The notes under the pieces are model-generated. The model was not told where the DNA came from, made no database searches, and saw only the letters and a list, made by a program, of their open reading frames with translations. DNA of 63,845 nucleotides from Lachnospiraceae bacterium. GTDB lineage: Bacteria > Bacillota > Clostridia > Lachnospirales > Lachnospiraceae. Location: NCBI GenBank assembly GCA_017483735.1, contig JAFUVF010000013.1, forward strand, positions 1 to 63,845, given 5' to 3'. Shown piece after piece: positions 26,623 through 35,335 of this stretch (positions within the stretch are counted from its first letter, which is position 1; every line of letters begins with the position of its first letter). The translations under genes were made by a program, and so were the position numbers.

Positions 26623-26658
26623 AGGGCAATTATCGAAAGGTAGTTGCCCTGCTTTTCT
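26623..26658 (+). terminator. Hairpin terminator/attenuator after rplS
   Basis: AGGGCAATTA (26623-26632) and TAGTTGCCCT (26641-26650) pair over ten bases (one G-T), with GCTTTTCT after. The T tract is short and broken, so partial readthrough into the signal peptidase gene is likely. Confidence 0.65.
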
Positions 26659-26669
26659 ATAGAGGAAAA

Positions 26670-27248
26670 ATGGCAAGGCATAAGGGCTTAAGCTTCTACA
26701 AAAGAAGAAAAAAAATATCCATCGGAATCGTTAAGGAAGTGCTGGTATGGTTCTTTCTTCTGGCATTGTCCGTTTTTCTGGCGCTTACTTTGGTGTTTTT
26801 CTTCGGTATGACCACGGATGTTGTGGGAGTGGCAATGGAAAGCGAGCTGTCAAACGGGCAGAGAGTGCTTATAAACAGACTCTCATACAGCCTTTTTAAC
26901 CCCAAGGCAGGGGATGTGGTAGTGTTTTTGCCAAACGGCAATGAAAACTCCCATCTGTATGTGAAGCGTGTTGTTGCGGTGCAGGGAGATACATTATGTA
27001 TCGCCGACGGAATATTGTATGTGAATGATGTGCCCTCCGACATAATAAGCGACAGGATTGAGGATGCAGGAATCGCAATAAATCCAATAAAGCTTGCAAA
27101 CGACGAATATTTTGTCATAGGGGATAATATAAACAACAGCGAGGATTCCAGATCTCCCAATATCGGACAGATAAGAGCTGAGGATATTGTTGGCAAGGCA
27201 TATTTTAAGCTTAAAAACGGCAACTCGAAGGCGGGCTTTATAAAATAG
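26670..27248 (+). CDS. Signal peptidase I paralogue lacking the Ser nucleophile
   Basis: 192 residues with the S26 fold: a basic N-terminus, one membrane anchor (about 22-45), then box B-like AMESELSNG, box C-like GDVVVF, box D-like LYVKRVVAVQGD and box E-like GDNINNSEDSR. In the active family the motif is S-M-x-x-T-L. Here GCA encodes Ala where the nucleophile Ser belongs (VAMESEL). The general-base Lys (VKR) is kept. It is therefore probably inactive as a peptidase, unless the Ser three residues later substitutes. The intact paralogue lies 0.9 kb downstream. S. aureus also has an inactive SpsA beside active SpsB. Confidence 0.85.
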   Translation: MARHKGLSFYKRRKKISIGIVKEVLVWFFLLALSVFLALTLVFFFGMTTDVVGVAMESELSNGQRVLINRLSYSLFNPKAGDVVVFLPNGNENSHLYVKRVVAVQGDTLCIADGILYVNDVPSDIISDRIEDAGIAINPIKLANDEYFVIGDNINNSEDSRSPNIGQIRAEDIVGKAYFKLKNGNSKAGFIK

Positions 27249-27255
27249 GTGGAAT

Positions 27256-28113
27256 ATGGAAAGCACGAATTATCAATGGTATCCTGGTCATATGACCAAG
27301 GCAAAGCGCATGATGCAGGAGAATCTTAAGCTTATTGACTTAATCATTGAGCTTGTGGATGCGAGAATACCATACAGCAGCAAAAATCCGGATATAGATG
27401 CGCTCGCAAATGGAAAATCAAGAATAATACTCTTAAATAAGGCGGATCTTTCAGACTCCTCAGAGAACAAAAGATGGCTTGAATACTACAGCTCCAGGGG
27501 ATTTTTTGTGTTGGAGATAGATTCAAAGGCAGGAAATAACATCAAAAGGGTTATGAACGTCGTAAACGAGGCTTGCAGGGAAAAGAGAGAGAGGGATAAG
27601 AAAAGGGGAATAATAAACAGACCGGTCAGGGCAATGGTTGCAGGCATACCGAACGTCGGCAAGTCCACCTTTATAAATTCCTTTGCAAGAAAGTCAGTGG
27701 CAAAAACAGGGAATAAACCTGGTGTCACAAGGGGAAAGCAGTGGATAAGGCTGAGTAATGAACTGGAGCTCTTGGATACTCCGGGTATTTTGTGGCCTAA
27801 GTTTGATGATAAAAAAATCGGAATGAGATTAGCCTTTATCGGTTCGATAAATGATGATATAATAGTGAGCGAAGAGCTTTCGCTGGAGCTTTTGGATTAT
27901 TTGAAGGAATATTATCCGGAGTGCATTGAAGTAAGATATGATGTGAATGCTGACAAGGTGTCTTCGTCAATCCTTGAGGGAATCGCAAAAAGCAGGGGAT
28001 GCTTAAAGGCGGGCGGAGAGTACGACATAAGGAAGGCTGCGGACATTCTTTTGGATGATTTCAGAACCGGAAAGCTTGGAAAAATTACATTGGAGAGGCC
28101 GCAATTTGAATAA
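27256..28113 (+). CDS. rbgA: Ribosome biogenesis GTPase RbgA (YlqF)
   Basis: A circularly permuted GTPase for late 50S assembly. 285 residues. Motif order G4-G1-G3 is visible: LLNKADL (about 58-64), GIPNVGKSTFINSFA (about 130-145), DTPGILWPK (about 175). The N-terminus YQWYPGHMTKAKRMM is the family hallmark. It sits between two signal peptidase genes and before rnhB, as in many Firmicutes. Confidence 0.95.
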   Translation: MESTNYQWYPGHMTKAKRMMQENLKLIDLIIELVDARIPYSSKNPDIDALANGKSRIILLNKADLSDSSENKRWLEYYSSRGFFVLEIDSKAGNNIKRVMNVVNEACREKRERDKKRGIINRPVRAMVAGIPNVGKSTFINSFARKSVAKTGNKPGVTRGKQWIRLSNELELLDTPGILWPKFDDKKIGMRLAFIGSINDDIIVSEELSLELLDYLKEYYPECIEVRYDVNADKVSSSILEGIAKSRGCLKAGGEYDIRKAADILLDDFRTGKLGKITLERPQFE

Positions 28114-28645
28114 ATTTATGAAGGAAATGATGAGCACGGGAATATATCTTCTGGTAGTGCTCATACTTACATATCTTGTGATTACCTTTGTGGGACAGAG
28201 AACTGAGGTTTCCGGAGAATCTATGGAAAGTACTTTGGAGGATGGAGATAATCTGATCGTAGATAAGATATCCTATCGTCTGGGAGAGCCGAAGCGTTAT
28301 GATATAATAGTGTTTCCCTTCAGATATGACCCGGGCACCTTCTATATCAAGCGCATAATCGGGCTTCCCGGGGAGACTGTGCGTATCGACAGAGAGGGAA
28401 AGATATACATAAATGACCAGATTCTTAACGAGGCCTACGGAAGAGAGATAATTAAGGAAAGTATGATAGGAATAGCGGAAATGCCCATAACTCTGGGGGA
28501 GGACGAATACTTTGTGATGGGTGACAACCGAAACCATTCTGCGGATTCGAGAACCGCAGAGGTTGGGAATATCAAAAAGTCGGATATGATAGGTAAGGTC
28601 TGGATCAGGATCTGGCCACTGTCGAAATTCGGAAAGGTTAATTAG
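28106..28645 (+). CDS. lepB: Signal peptidase I (active form)
   Basis: Cleaves signal peptides of exported proteins. About 179 residues. One N-terminal membrane segment, then GESMESTLEDGDNL with the Ser nucleophile, FYIKRIIGLPGETV with the Lys base, and GDNRNHSADSR. I choose the TTG at 28106 because GGAGAGG lies seven bases ahead; ATG 28118 is the alternative, four codons in. It overlaps the rbgA end by eight bases. All catalytic residues are intact, unlike the paralogue upstream. Confidence 0.92.
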   Translation: MNKFMKEMMSTGIYLLVVLILTYLVITFVGQRTEVSGESMESTLEDGDNLIVDKISYRLGEPKRYDIIVFPFRYDPGTFYIKRIIGLPGETVRIDREGKIYINDQILNEAYGREIIKESMIGIAEMPITLGEDEYFVMGDNRNHSADSRTAEVGNIKKSDMIGKVWIRIWPLSKFGKVN

Positions 28646-28661
28646 TTACGGGAGATTTGAT

Positions 28662-29417
28662 ATGCAGAGTATAGCGGATATCAAAAGCATATATCAGGCA
28701 GCTGATGATTCAAGGCTGTCTGAATTTATATCGGAATATAAGGATGATGAAAGGGGAGGAGTAAAAAGATTAGTGGAGGCCGCCGAAAAAAGGCTTAAAA
28801 ATCTTGAAAAGGAGAGGGAGCGCATCCTTAGGCTTTCGGAATATGAGAGAAAATACAGCGAATATAAGTATATATGCGGCATAGACGAGGTGGGAAGAGG
28901 CCCCTTTGCGGGTCCCGTTGTGGCGGGAGCTGTAATACTTCCGAAAAATTGTGAGATATTATATATTAACGATTCCAAAAAACTCTCCGAAAAAAAGAGA
29001 GAGGAGCTTTTTTTGGAGATAGAAGAAAAGGCAATAGCCTGTGCAGTGGGTATTGTCTCATGGGAGAGAATAGACGAGATCAATATTTTGCAGGCAACCT
29101 ACGAGGCTATGAGGCAAGCAATCGGAAAATTAATGGTAAAGCCAGACCTTCTTTTGAATGATGCGGTTACGATACCGGAGGTAAATATCAGGCAGATTCC
29201 CATTATAAAGGGAGATGCAAAGAGTATTTCCATAGGGGCGGCATCCATATATGCAAAGGTCATAAGGGATCATATGATGGAGGACTACGATAAAGAGTAC
29301 CCGGGGTATGGATTTGCAAGCAACAAGGGCTACGGGAGCGCAGAGCATATTGAAGCAATCAGACGTCTTGGCCCGTGCCCTATACACAGAAGATCATTTA
29401 TAGGAAATTACATTTAA
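28662..29417 (+). CDS. rnhB: Ribonuclease HII
   Basis: Removes RNA from RNA-DNA hybrids and single ribonucleotides. 251 residues, with a charged N-terminal extension of about 70 residues (family members in Firmicutes often have it). Motifs CGIDEVGRGPFAGPVVAGA, NDSKKLSEKKREEL and the later Asp-bearing LLNDAV are present. Its TAA overlaps the next ATG by one base (TAATG). Confidence 0.95.
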   Translation: MQSIADIKSIYQAADDSRLSEFISEYKDDERGGVKRLVEAAEKRLKNLEKERERILRLSEYERKYSEYKYICGIDEVGRGPFAGPVVAGAVILPKNCEILYINDSKKLSEKKREELFLEIEEKAIACAVGIVSWERIDEINILQATYEAMRQAIGKLMVKPDLLLNDAVTIPEVNIRQIPIIKGDAKSISIGAASIYAKVIRDHMMEDYDKEYPGYGFASNKGYGSAEHIEAIRRLGPCPIHRRSFIGNYI

Positions 29418-31207
29418 TGAGATTAGCGGATTTAATATCAAACAGACAACAGCTTAATAATATTCAGGGCGCTAACCAGACACAGGCTCAGCCACAGACT
29501 GACACTGCTGCACTCAACCGTCAGCTCAGATCCCTTACTCCGGGACAGACTCTGCAGGGAGAGATCGTGGGTAAAAACGGCACTGATGTCACAATAAAGC
29601 TTTCCGACAATATGAATATGTCCGCAAAGCTTGAACAGAATATGAATCTCGAGATAGGAAAGCTTATGACTTTTGAGGTAAAGAGCAACGGTCAGGCGCT
29701 TTCGTTGAGTCCCCTTTTTGCCAATACGGCAACGGATGCCAATGTATTGAAAGCGCTGGATCTGTCGCTTCTTCCTGTGAACGAGAGTACTGTGGCGATG
29801 ACGGAGTCCATGATGCAGGCGGGAATGTCCGTCGATAAGAGGATGCTCCAGCAGGTATACAGGGAGCTTAAGGCAAATCCAAATGCCGATATAACCGACA
29901 TAATCGACCTGCATAAGCTGGGGCTTCCGGTAACGGAAGAGAATGTCGAGCAACTTAAAAGCTACAAGAATCTGACCCACCAGATAAATGACGGGATGAA
30001 TGAGGTCGCCGGAAAGCTTTCGGATGCGATTGGAAATATGGCTCAAAAGGGCGATATTGAGGGTGCACTAAAGCTCTTTGAGACCATTAGAGGGCTTCTG
30101 GATGAAAAGGGGGATGAGGGTTCCAACGTCATAAACGAAGAAAATGCCGAAGAAGCGAAAGCTGAGGAGGGGGAAAGGACTTCGGGCAAAACCGCAGTAA
30201 TTGTGGATGAATCCGTAAAAAATCAGACGATGGAGGAAAAAAGCGAAGCGTCTGAAGGCATAAACGGAAAACGGCAGACAGAGACGGCAGCCGGTGCCGC
30301 AGACAAGGCATTGGAGCTGTTAAAGGCACTATCGGAGGCAAAGCCCGACGAAAAGGCTGAGAATGTCAATCAAAAATCTGAACAAACACAGGCTCAAAAG
30401 GTGTCTTCTGAGAATAACGGGTTCAACAAGGGGGAGCTTGCGGCTAAGCTTAAAGAGCTGACGGGAAAGGATATTCCGGCGGATGCTTCCGAAGGAGAGC
30501 TGTATGAGCTCGCAAATGAGGCGCTTTCAAAGGCTGTGGCAGGTGGGGATAAAGCGTCTGTCAAGGAGCTATTGACTGATAAAAATTTCAAGAATCTTCT
30601 GCAGGGTCAGATAAAGGATAACTACAGCATAGAACCCAAGGATGTGGCGGAGCCCGAAAAGGTGGAGGAGCTTTATTCCAAGCTTAAGAACCAGTTAAAA
30701 ACAATTTCGGGAGCTCTGGAGCAGTCGGGACAGTCGGGCACGGAAGCCTTTAAGGCGGTAAACAATATGTCACAGAATGTGGATTTTATGCAGCAGCTTA
30801 ATCAGATGTACGCCTATGTGCAGCTGCCCCTTAAGCTCTCTCAGGGAGATGCGAACGGGGATCTCTATGTCTATACGAACAAAAAGAATCTTGCAAGAAA
30901 TGACGGGAAGGTAACGGCGCTGCTTCATCTGGATATGCAGCATTTAGGGCCTGTGGATGTATATGTCGCCATGGAAAACAATAAGGTCAGCACAAATTTT
31001 TATGTGGCGGATGATTCAATTCTGGATTTTCTGAACGGGCATATGGATGAGCTTACGGAAAGGCTTTCAAGAAGGGGCTATGACTGCAGCTGCAATATGT
31101 CCGTAAGAGATAAGAATGCACCCATAGAAGGCGGAGTAAGGAGTCTTTTGAAGGAAGAGGAGGGGCATACGCCGCTTATACAGTATGCCTTTGATGTGCG
31201 GGCATAA
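29417..31207 (+). CDS. FliK/YlqG-like hook-length-control-like protein
   Basis: About 596 residues. The C-terminal 110 residues (TALLHLDMQHLGPVDVYVAMENN split over the core, then LTERLSRRGYDC) follow the pattern of the flagellar hook-length control domain. The N-terminus (LNRQLRSLTPGQTLQGEIVGK) looks like the YlqG/DUF6240-type beta region. The middle (about 245-350) is Glu/Lys/Ala/Gln-rich low complexity, expected of a flexible ruler. Position right after rnhB and before an FlhB C-terminal homologue repeats the B. subtilis order rnhB-ylqG-ylqH. The start is ATG 29417, overlapping the rnhB stop. Exact role in this organism is unknown. Confidence 0.75.
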   Translation: MRLADLISNRQQLNNIQGANQTQAQPQTDTAALNRQLRSLTPGQTLQGEIVGKNGTDVTIKLSDNMNMSAKLEQNMNLEIGKLMTFEVKSNGQALSLSPLFANTATDANVLKALDLSLLPVNESTVAMTESMMQAGMSVDKRMLQQVYRELKANPNADITDIIDLHKLGLPVTEENVEQLKSYKNLTHQINDGMNEVAGKLSDAIGNMAQKGDIEGALKLFETIRGLLDEKGDEGSNVINEENAEEAKAEEGERTSGKTAVIVDESVKNQTMEEKSEASEGINGKRQTETAAGAADKALELLKALSEAKPDEKAENVNQKSEQTQAQKVSSENNGFNKGELAAKLKELTGKDIPADASEGELYELANEALSKAVAGGDKASVKELLTDKNFKNLLQGQIKDNYSIEPKDVAEPEKVEELYSKLKNQLKTISGALEQSGQSGTEAFKAVNNMSQNVDFMQQLNQMYAYVQLPLKLSQGDANGDLYVYTNKKNLARNDGKVTALLHLDMQHLGPVDVYVAMENNKVSTNFYVADDSILDFLNGHMDELTERLSRRGYDCSCNMSVRDKNAPIEGGVRSLLKEEEGHTPLIQYAFDVRA

Positions 31208-31219
31208 GGGGAAGAAGAT

Positions 31220-31504
31220 ATGGCTGAAGGCAGGGAAAAAATAAGAACAGCCGTGGCTCTCGAATACAATCCGGAGGATGATGCACCTAAGGTCATAGCC
31301 TCGGGAAAGGGAGTGCTTGCTGACAAGATAATAGAAAAAGCGAAGGAAAGCGATGTGCCGATACATAGGGATGATAAGCTTGCGGACACGCTTTCGAGGC
31401 TGGAGATCGGGGAGATGATACCGCCGGAGCTCTATGAGGTTGTTGCAGAGATACTTCTTTTCGTGGATTCAATGGACAAGATAAAGTCAAAGATAAAGAA
31501 ATAA
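31220..31504 (+). CDS. FlhB C-terminal-domain homologue (YlqH-like)
   Basis: 94 residues matching the cytosolic end of the flagellar export gate protein FlhB: AVALEYNPEDDAPKV, ASGKGVLADKIIEKAKESDV and LADTLSRLEIGEMIPPELYE. It begins just downstream of where full-length FlhB has its self-cleaving NPTH motif, so it lacks that site and all membrane segments. Adjacent to the FliK-like gene by 13 bases. FliK and FlhBc act together as substrate-switch partners in flagella, so these two may interact. Confidence 0.85.
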   Translation: MAEGREKIRTAVALEYNPEDDAPKVIASGKGVLADKIIEKAKESDVPIHRDDKLADTLSRLEIGEMIPPELYEVVAEILLFVDSMDKIKSKIKK

Positions 31505-31515
31505 AAGAGCGGCAA

Positions 31516-31887
31516 ATGTCAGGTAATATAAGGGTAAATTACAGAAGACTCGGGGAAAATAAGGAGCATAAGGCGGAAAGCTTTTTGAAGGCAAAGGGAG
31601 TAAGGATAATCGCCAGAAATTTCAGAAGCAGGAATGGAGAGATTGACCTTATTGGGTATGACGGGGAGTATCTGGTATTTTTTGAGGTAAAGTACAGGGG
31701 AGGCTGTACCGCAGGAAGCTCATTGGAGGCTGTGGATTTCAGAAAACAGATGAGGATTTGTAAAACCTCCGACTATTTCAGAGCAGTCAGGAAGATTGAC
31801 ATTAACCAAAGTATAAGATACGATGTTATTGGAATTGACAATGAAAATATAAGCTGGATAAAGAATGCTTTCGAATATCACGGATAA
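31516..31887 (+). CDS. yraN: UPF0102/YraN endonuclease-fold protein
   Basis: 123 residues. N-terminal GENKEHKAESFLKAKGVRI, then the restriction-endonuclease-like core NFRSRNGEIDLI and VFFEVKYRG with the D and ExK positions intact. Conserved neighbour of rnhB in many bacteria. Biological role unsettled; possibly nucleic acid repair. Confidence 0.92.
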   Translation: MSGNIRVNYRRLGENKEHKAESFLKAKGVRIIARNFRSRNGEIDLIGYDGEYLVFFEVKYRGGCTAGSSLEAVDFRKQMRICKTSDYFRAVRKIDINQSIRYDVIGIDNENISWIKNAFEYHG

Positions 31888-31901
31888 AACGGAGAAAAGC
31901 T

Positions 31902-32606
31902 ATGGACAAAAATGCGGTAAACATACTGGTGTGTGATGATGACAAGGAGATCGTGGATGCAATAGAAATATATTTAAGTCAGGACGGATACAATATCTTT
32001 AAGGCATATGACGGGGAGAAGGCTATTGAGATTATAGACAAGGAAAATATCCATCTCCTCATAATCGATATAATGATGCCGAAATTAGACGGGATAAGAG
32101 CAACCTTAAAGATCAGGGAGCATAGCAGCATTCCAATAATAATGCTGTCCGCAAAGTCGGAGGATTCTGACAAGATATTGGGATTAAATATGGGGGCGGA
32201 TGACTATATCACAAAGCCCTTCAATCCATTGGAGCTGCAGGCAAGAGTCAAATCAAATCTAAGAAGATATACCTCCCTCGGCGCCATAGGCGGAGCCGGC
32301 AAGCAGGTGTTTCAGGTGGGGGGACTTATCGTAAACGATGCGAATAAGCAGGTTACCGTTGACGGGGAATTTGTGAAGCTCACTCCAATAGAGTACAGTA
32401 TTTTGCTGCTTCTAATAAAGAACCAGGGGAAGGTTTTTTCCATAAACGAAATCTATGAGAGTATATGGAATGAGGAGGCTATCGGAGCTGACAATACCGT
32501 GGCTGTCCATATAAGGCATATAAGGGAAAAGATCGAGATAAATCCAAAGGAACCCAGATACGTAAAGGTTGTCTGGGGTGTTGGATATAAGATAGATGCG
32601 GAATGA
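31902..32606 (+). CDS. OmpR-type response regulator
   Basis: 234 residues. Receiver with DDDK near 12-15, phosphoacceptor Asp56 in LLIIDIMMPKLDG, switch Ser in MLSAKS and Lys in YITKPF. C-terminal winged helix with TPIEYSILLLLIKNQGK and VAVHIRHIREKI. Style is close to VanR. Overlaps the following kinase by ATGA. Sits 14 bases after yraN, so it may be transcribed with the rnhB cluster. Targets unknown. Confidence 0.93.
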   Translation: MDKNAVNILVCDDDKEIVDAIEIYLSQDGYNIFKAYDGEKAIEIIDKENIHLLIIDIMMPKLDGIRATLKIREHSSIPIIMLSAKSEDSDKILGLNMGADDYITKPFNPLELQARVKSNLRRYTSLGAIGGAGKQVFQVGGLIVNDANKQVTVDGEFVKLTPIEYSILLLLIKNQGKVFSINEIYESIWNEEAIGADNTVAVHIRHIREKIEINPKEPRYVKVVWGVGYKIDAE

Positions 32607-35335
32607 AAAAAATTAGGGCTACAAGGCTTATTTTAGAATTTATACAGCATATTGCGGCTGCGCTGATACTTCTTGCAGTCGCTGTTCTTGCGTTCAATTC
32701 ATATGTGGATACGGAATATCTGGAGTCCTCGCAGACTGTCAGGATAGATCCATATTCTTCAAAGAGGGATTTCCTTGATTCAGAGGTATATACCACTATT
32801 GTAAAAAATGAAATATCCGACATATTTAAGCTCGCAGCCGTCAGGGCGGAGTTTGAGACCGATGGACTCTTTGACAGCGACAAGAGGATAGATATAGTTG
32901 AATTTGCAGGACGTGAGGTTCCGGAGGGATATCCACATGTGGTCTATGTGGCTGATGATCTTATAAAATGGGGAAGTCAGGGGGTGGAATACACAAACCG
33001 AACCATGAGCCTTTCCGACTTTGTGAATTATTTCGGAGATGCCCTTGATCCAGACAATTTCGCTATAGATGAAGATGGGAACCTGTATTTTGCCGGTTTC
33101 TTAGGAGAGGATTTCGTGCCGGATATAATGCTTTCCGAGGCGGAAATGCCTGATGATAAAAATGAAGCTAAAGAAGGTTCCGTAAGCGATAATCCAGAGG
33201 ACAAAACGAATGCGGAGGAGCATATTAATATAGACCGTGAAAGAGTAATCCGGGAAATGGAAAAGCATGATACGGAATATCTGGAGGATATGGCCTTTTC
33301 CTATATTATGGCACAGAGGCTTGAGGGTATCAATATATCCCGTGAGGAGGACGGAAGCTACTCCGTAAATTATAATTTTATAAACGGCAGATTTGAGACT
33401 ATTGACGGAGAAAAGCAGCTTATCTCCTATGTTGATAATTGGAAGGATTATGTAGAGCTGCAGAAGGATCTTTCAAACACAATAGGGAAACTTAATTCTG
33501 ACTATGAATTCTATCAGCAGGGTATAAGGCTTTATTCAGAGGGAAATACGAACTTAAGCTATGTGATACGCACCGAATCGGAGGGAAAGGTTTATACATA
33601 TGACAATATCCATGAGCTCAACGGATATTCAAATGACGGTATCACGGAATACTTCACAGGGCTTCGCAGATATTTCATATACTATATGGATAATCTGGAG
33701 TATACGGGTATTACCGAGCTTTCTGAGGTGGATGTGTATGATGCCATAAGGGAGAGCGGATATCCTTATCTTGAAAATACAAAGATATGGATGGCGGTGG
33801 ATACGGATTTTGGAGTAAGCGGAGATAATTTCTACAATGTGAGAGAAAACTTCAATCGGCTTGTGCCTAATGCGGTGCGGATTCTTTTGCTTGTGATTAT
33901 ACTTGCCTTTGTGTGGCTTGGAATATTTGTCTATATCGCATCGGTCACAGGCATTACCTACAATGAAAATGAAGAGAGGATATATAAAGCATATCCCATA
34001 GATCATGTATTTACGGAGCTTATTCTTTTTGTATTTCTGGTTCTTATCTATTTTGTTGCCAAAGAGGATAATATACTTGCAGGCATTATAGACAGGATAA
34101 GAAACGCTGGAATAGAGGCTCTGCCCTCGGGGAAAAGTGTAACCTACGAATATGCGGTCTTTGGAATATTTGGGCTTCTTCTGAGTATCGTCTTTGATAT
34201 TCTTGCCTTTTCCATTGTCAGAAGGATGAGGATGGGAACTCTGTATCTGTCAAGCTTTGTGCATTTTGCAATCGATATCATAAGAAGGGTATTGAGCTTT
34301 ATCGTAAATCACAAAAGCTCCGCACTGAGCACACTTGTACCGTATATATTGTTTCTTGCAGGAAATGCAGGACTTCTGGCGGCATTGTCAAGGGCGGCTG
34401 CGGAGGGAAACAGGATTAGGATAATTCTGTCGATAGCAGCGCTCGTTCTTGTATATATCGGAGTGGGTTTATTCCTCTTTAAGCGGAATGCAGAGAGAAT
34501 TGACATTGTAAAGGGGATAAGCAAAATAAGGGACGGCGAGGTCTCGTACAAGCTGGATGCAGGTAAGCTTACCGGTACCAACAAGGAGCTTGCGGATGCG
34601 GTCAACAATATCGGCGACGGAATAAAGCGGGCTGTGGACACAAGCATGCGGGACGAGCAGATGAAGTCAGATCTTATAACCAATGTTTCCCACGATCTTA
34701 AGACACCTCTGACCTCCATTATAAATTATGTGGATCTTTTAAAGAGGATGAAGATAGACAATGCACAGGCGGTGCAGTATATAGATGTTTTAGAGCAAAA
34801 GTCGGCAAGGCTTAAGCAGCTTACGGAGGATCTTCTGGAAGCGTCCAAGATTTCTTCCGGAAACATTACACTGAATATGGAGAAGCTGGATGTGTATGAG
34901 CTTTTACGTCAGTCTGCCGGAGAGTTCTCCGATAAGTTCGAGGAAAAGAACATAGGCGTCGTTATGGATAAGCCGTCAGGAGAAACCTTTATAAATGCGG
35001 ACAGCCGTAGAATGTGGAGGATCGTGGATAATCTGTTTAACAACATATGCAAATATGCTATGGAGAATACCAGAGTATTTGTGGATATAGTCTCGGATGA
35101 GGAGAAGGTAAATATCACGTTTAAGAATACCTCCAAAAACCGGCTCGACATTAGAGGGGAGGAGCTTACAGAGCGCTTCATCAGAGGGGATTCCTCCAGA
35201 ACGACGGAAGGAAGCGGACTGGGGCTCTATATAGCAAAGAGCCTCACTGAGGCACAGGGAGGCTCCTTCGAGATCGGAACAGACGGAGATATGTTCAAGG
35301 TATTTCTTTCATTTACGGTTTTTTCCGAAGTTTAA
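32603..35335 (+). CDS. Large multi-pass sensor histidine kinase
   Basis: 910 residues, about twice the usual size. TM1 is at about 10-28, then an extracellular domain of nearly 400 residues (30-425), then about five more membrane segments between 422 and 628. A HAMP-like linker precedes the dimerisation helix with His697 in NVSHDLKTPLTSIINYVDLL. The HATPase domain has NLFNNICKYAMENT and GSGLGLYIAKSL. Paired with the regulator that overlaps it. Its TAA overlaps the stop of the convergent prs gene by two bases. The big outer domain has an acidic, Asn/Glu-rich insert near residue 190-215. The ligand is unknown. Confidence 0.9.
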   Translation: MKKIRATRLILEFIQHIAAALILLAVAVLAFNSYVDTEYLESSQTVRIDPYSSKRDFLDSEVYTTIVKNEISDIFKLAAVRAEFETDGLFDSDKRIDIVEFAGREVPEGYPHVVYVADDLIKWGSQGVEYTNRTMSLSDFVNYFGDALDPDNFAIDEDGNLYFAGFLGEDFVPDIMLSEAEMPDDKNEAKEGSVSDNPEDKTNAEEHINIDRERVIREMEKHDTEYLEDMAFSYIMAQRLEGINISREEDGSYSVNYNFINGRFETIDGEKQLISYVDNWKDYVELQKDLSNTIGKLNSDYEFYQQGIRLYSEGNTNLSYVIRTESEGKVYTYDNIHELNGYSNDGITEYFTGLRRYFIYYMDNLEYTGITELSEVDVYDAIRESGYPYLENTKIWMAVDTDFGVSGDNFYNVRENFNRLVPNAVRILLLVIILAFVWLGIFVYIASVTGITYNENEERIYKAYPIDHVFTELILFVFLVLIYFVAKEDNILAGIIDRIRNAGIEALPSGKSVTYEYAVFGIFGLLLSIVFDILAFSIVRRMRMGTLYLSSFVHFAIDIIRRVLSFIVNHKSSALSTLVPYILFLAGNAGLLAALSRAAAEGNRIRIILSIAALVLVYIGVGLFLFKRNAERIDIVKGISKIRDGEVSYKLDAGKLTGTNKELADAVNNIGDGIKRAVDTSMRDEQMKSDLITNVSHDLKTPLTSIINYVDLLKRMKIDNAQAVQYIDVLEQKSARLKQLTEDLLEASKISSGNITLNMEKLDVYELLRQSAGEFSDKFEEKNIGVVMDKPSGETFINADSRRMWRIVDNLFNNICKYAMENTRVFVDIVSDEEKVNITFKNTSKNRLDIRGEELTERFIRGDSSRTTEGSGLGLYIAKSLTEAQGGSFEIGTDGDMFKVFLSFTVFSEV

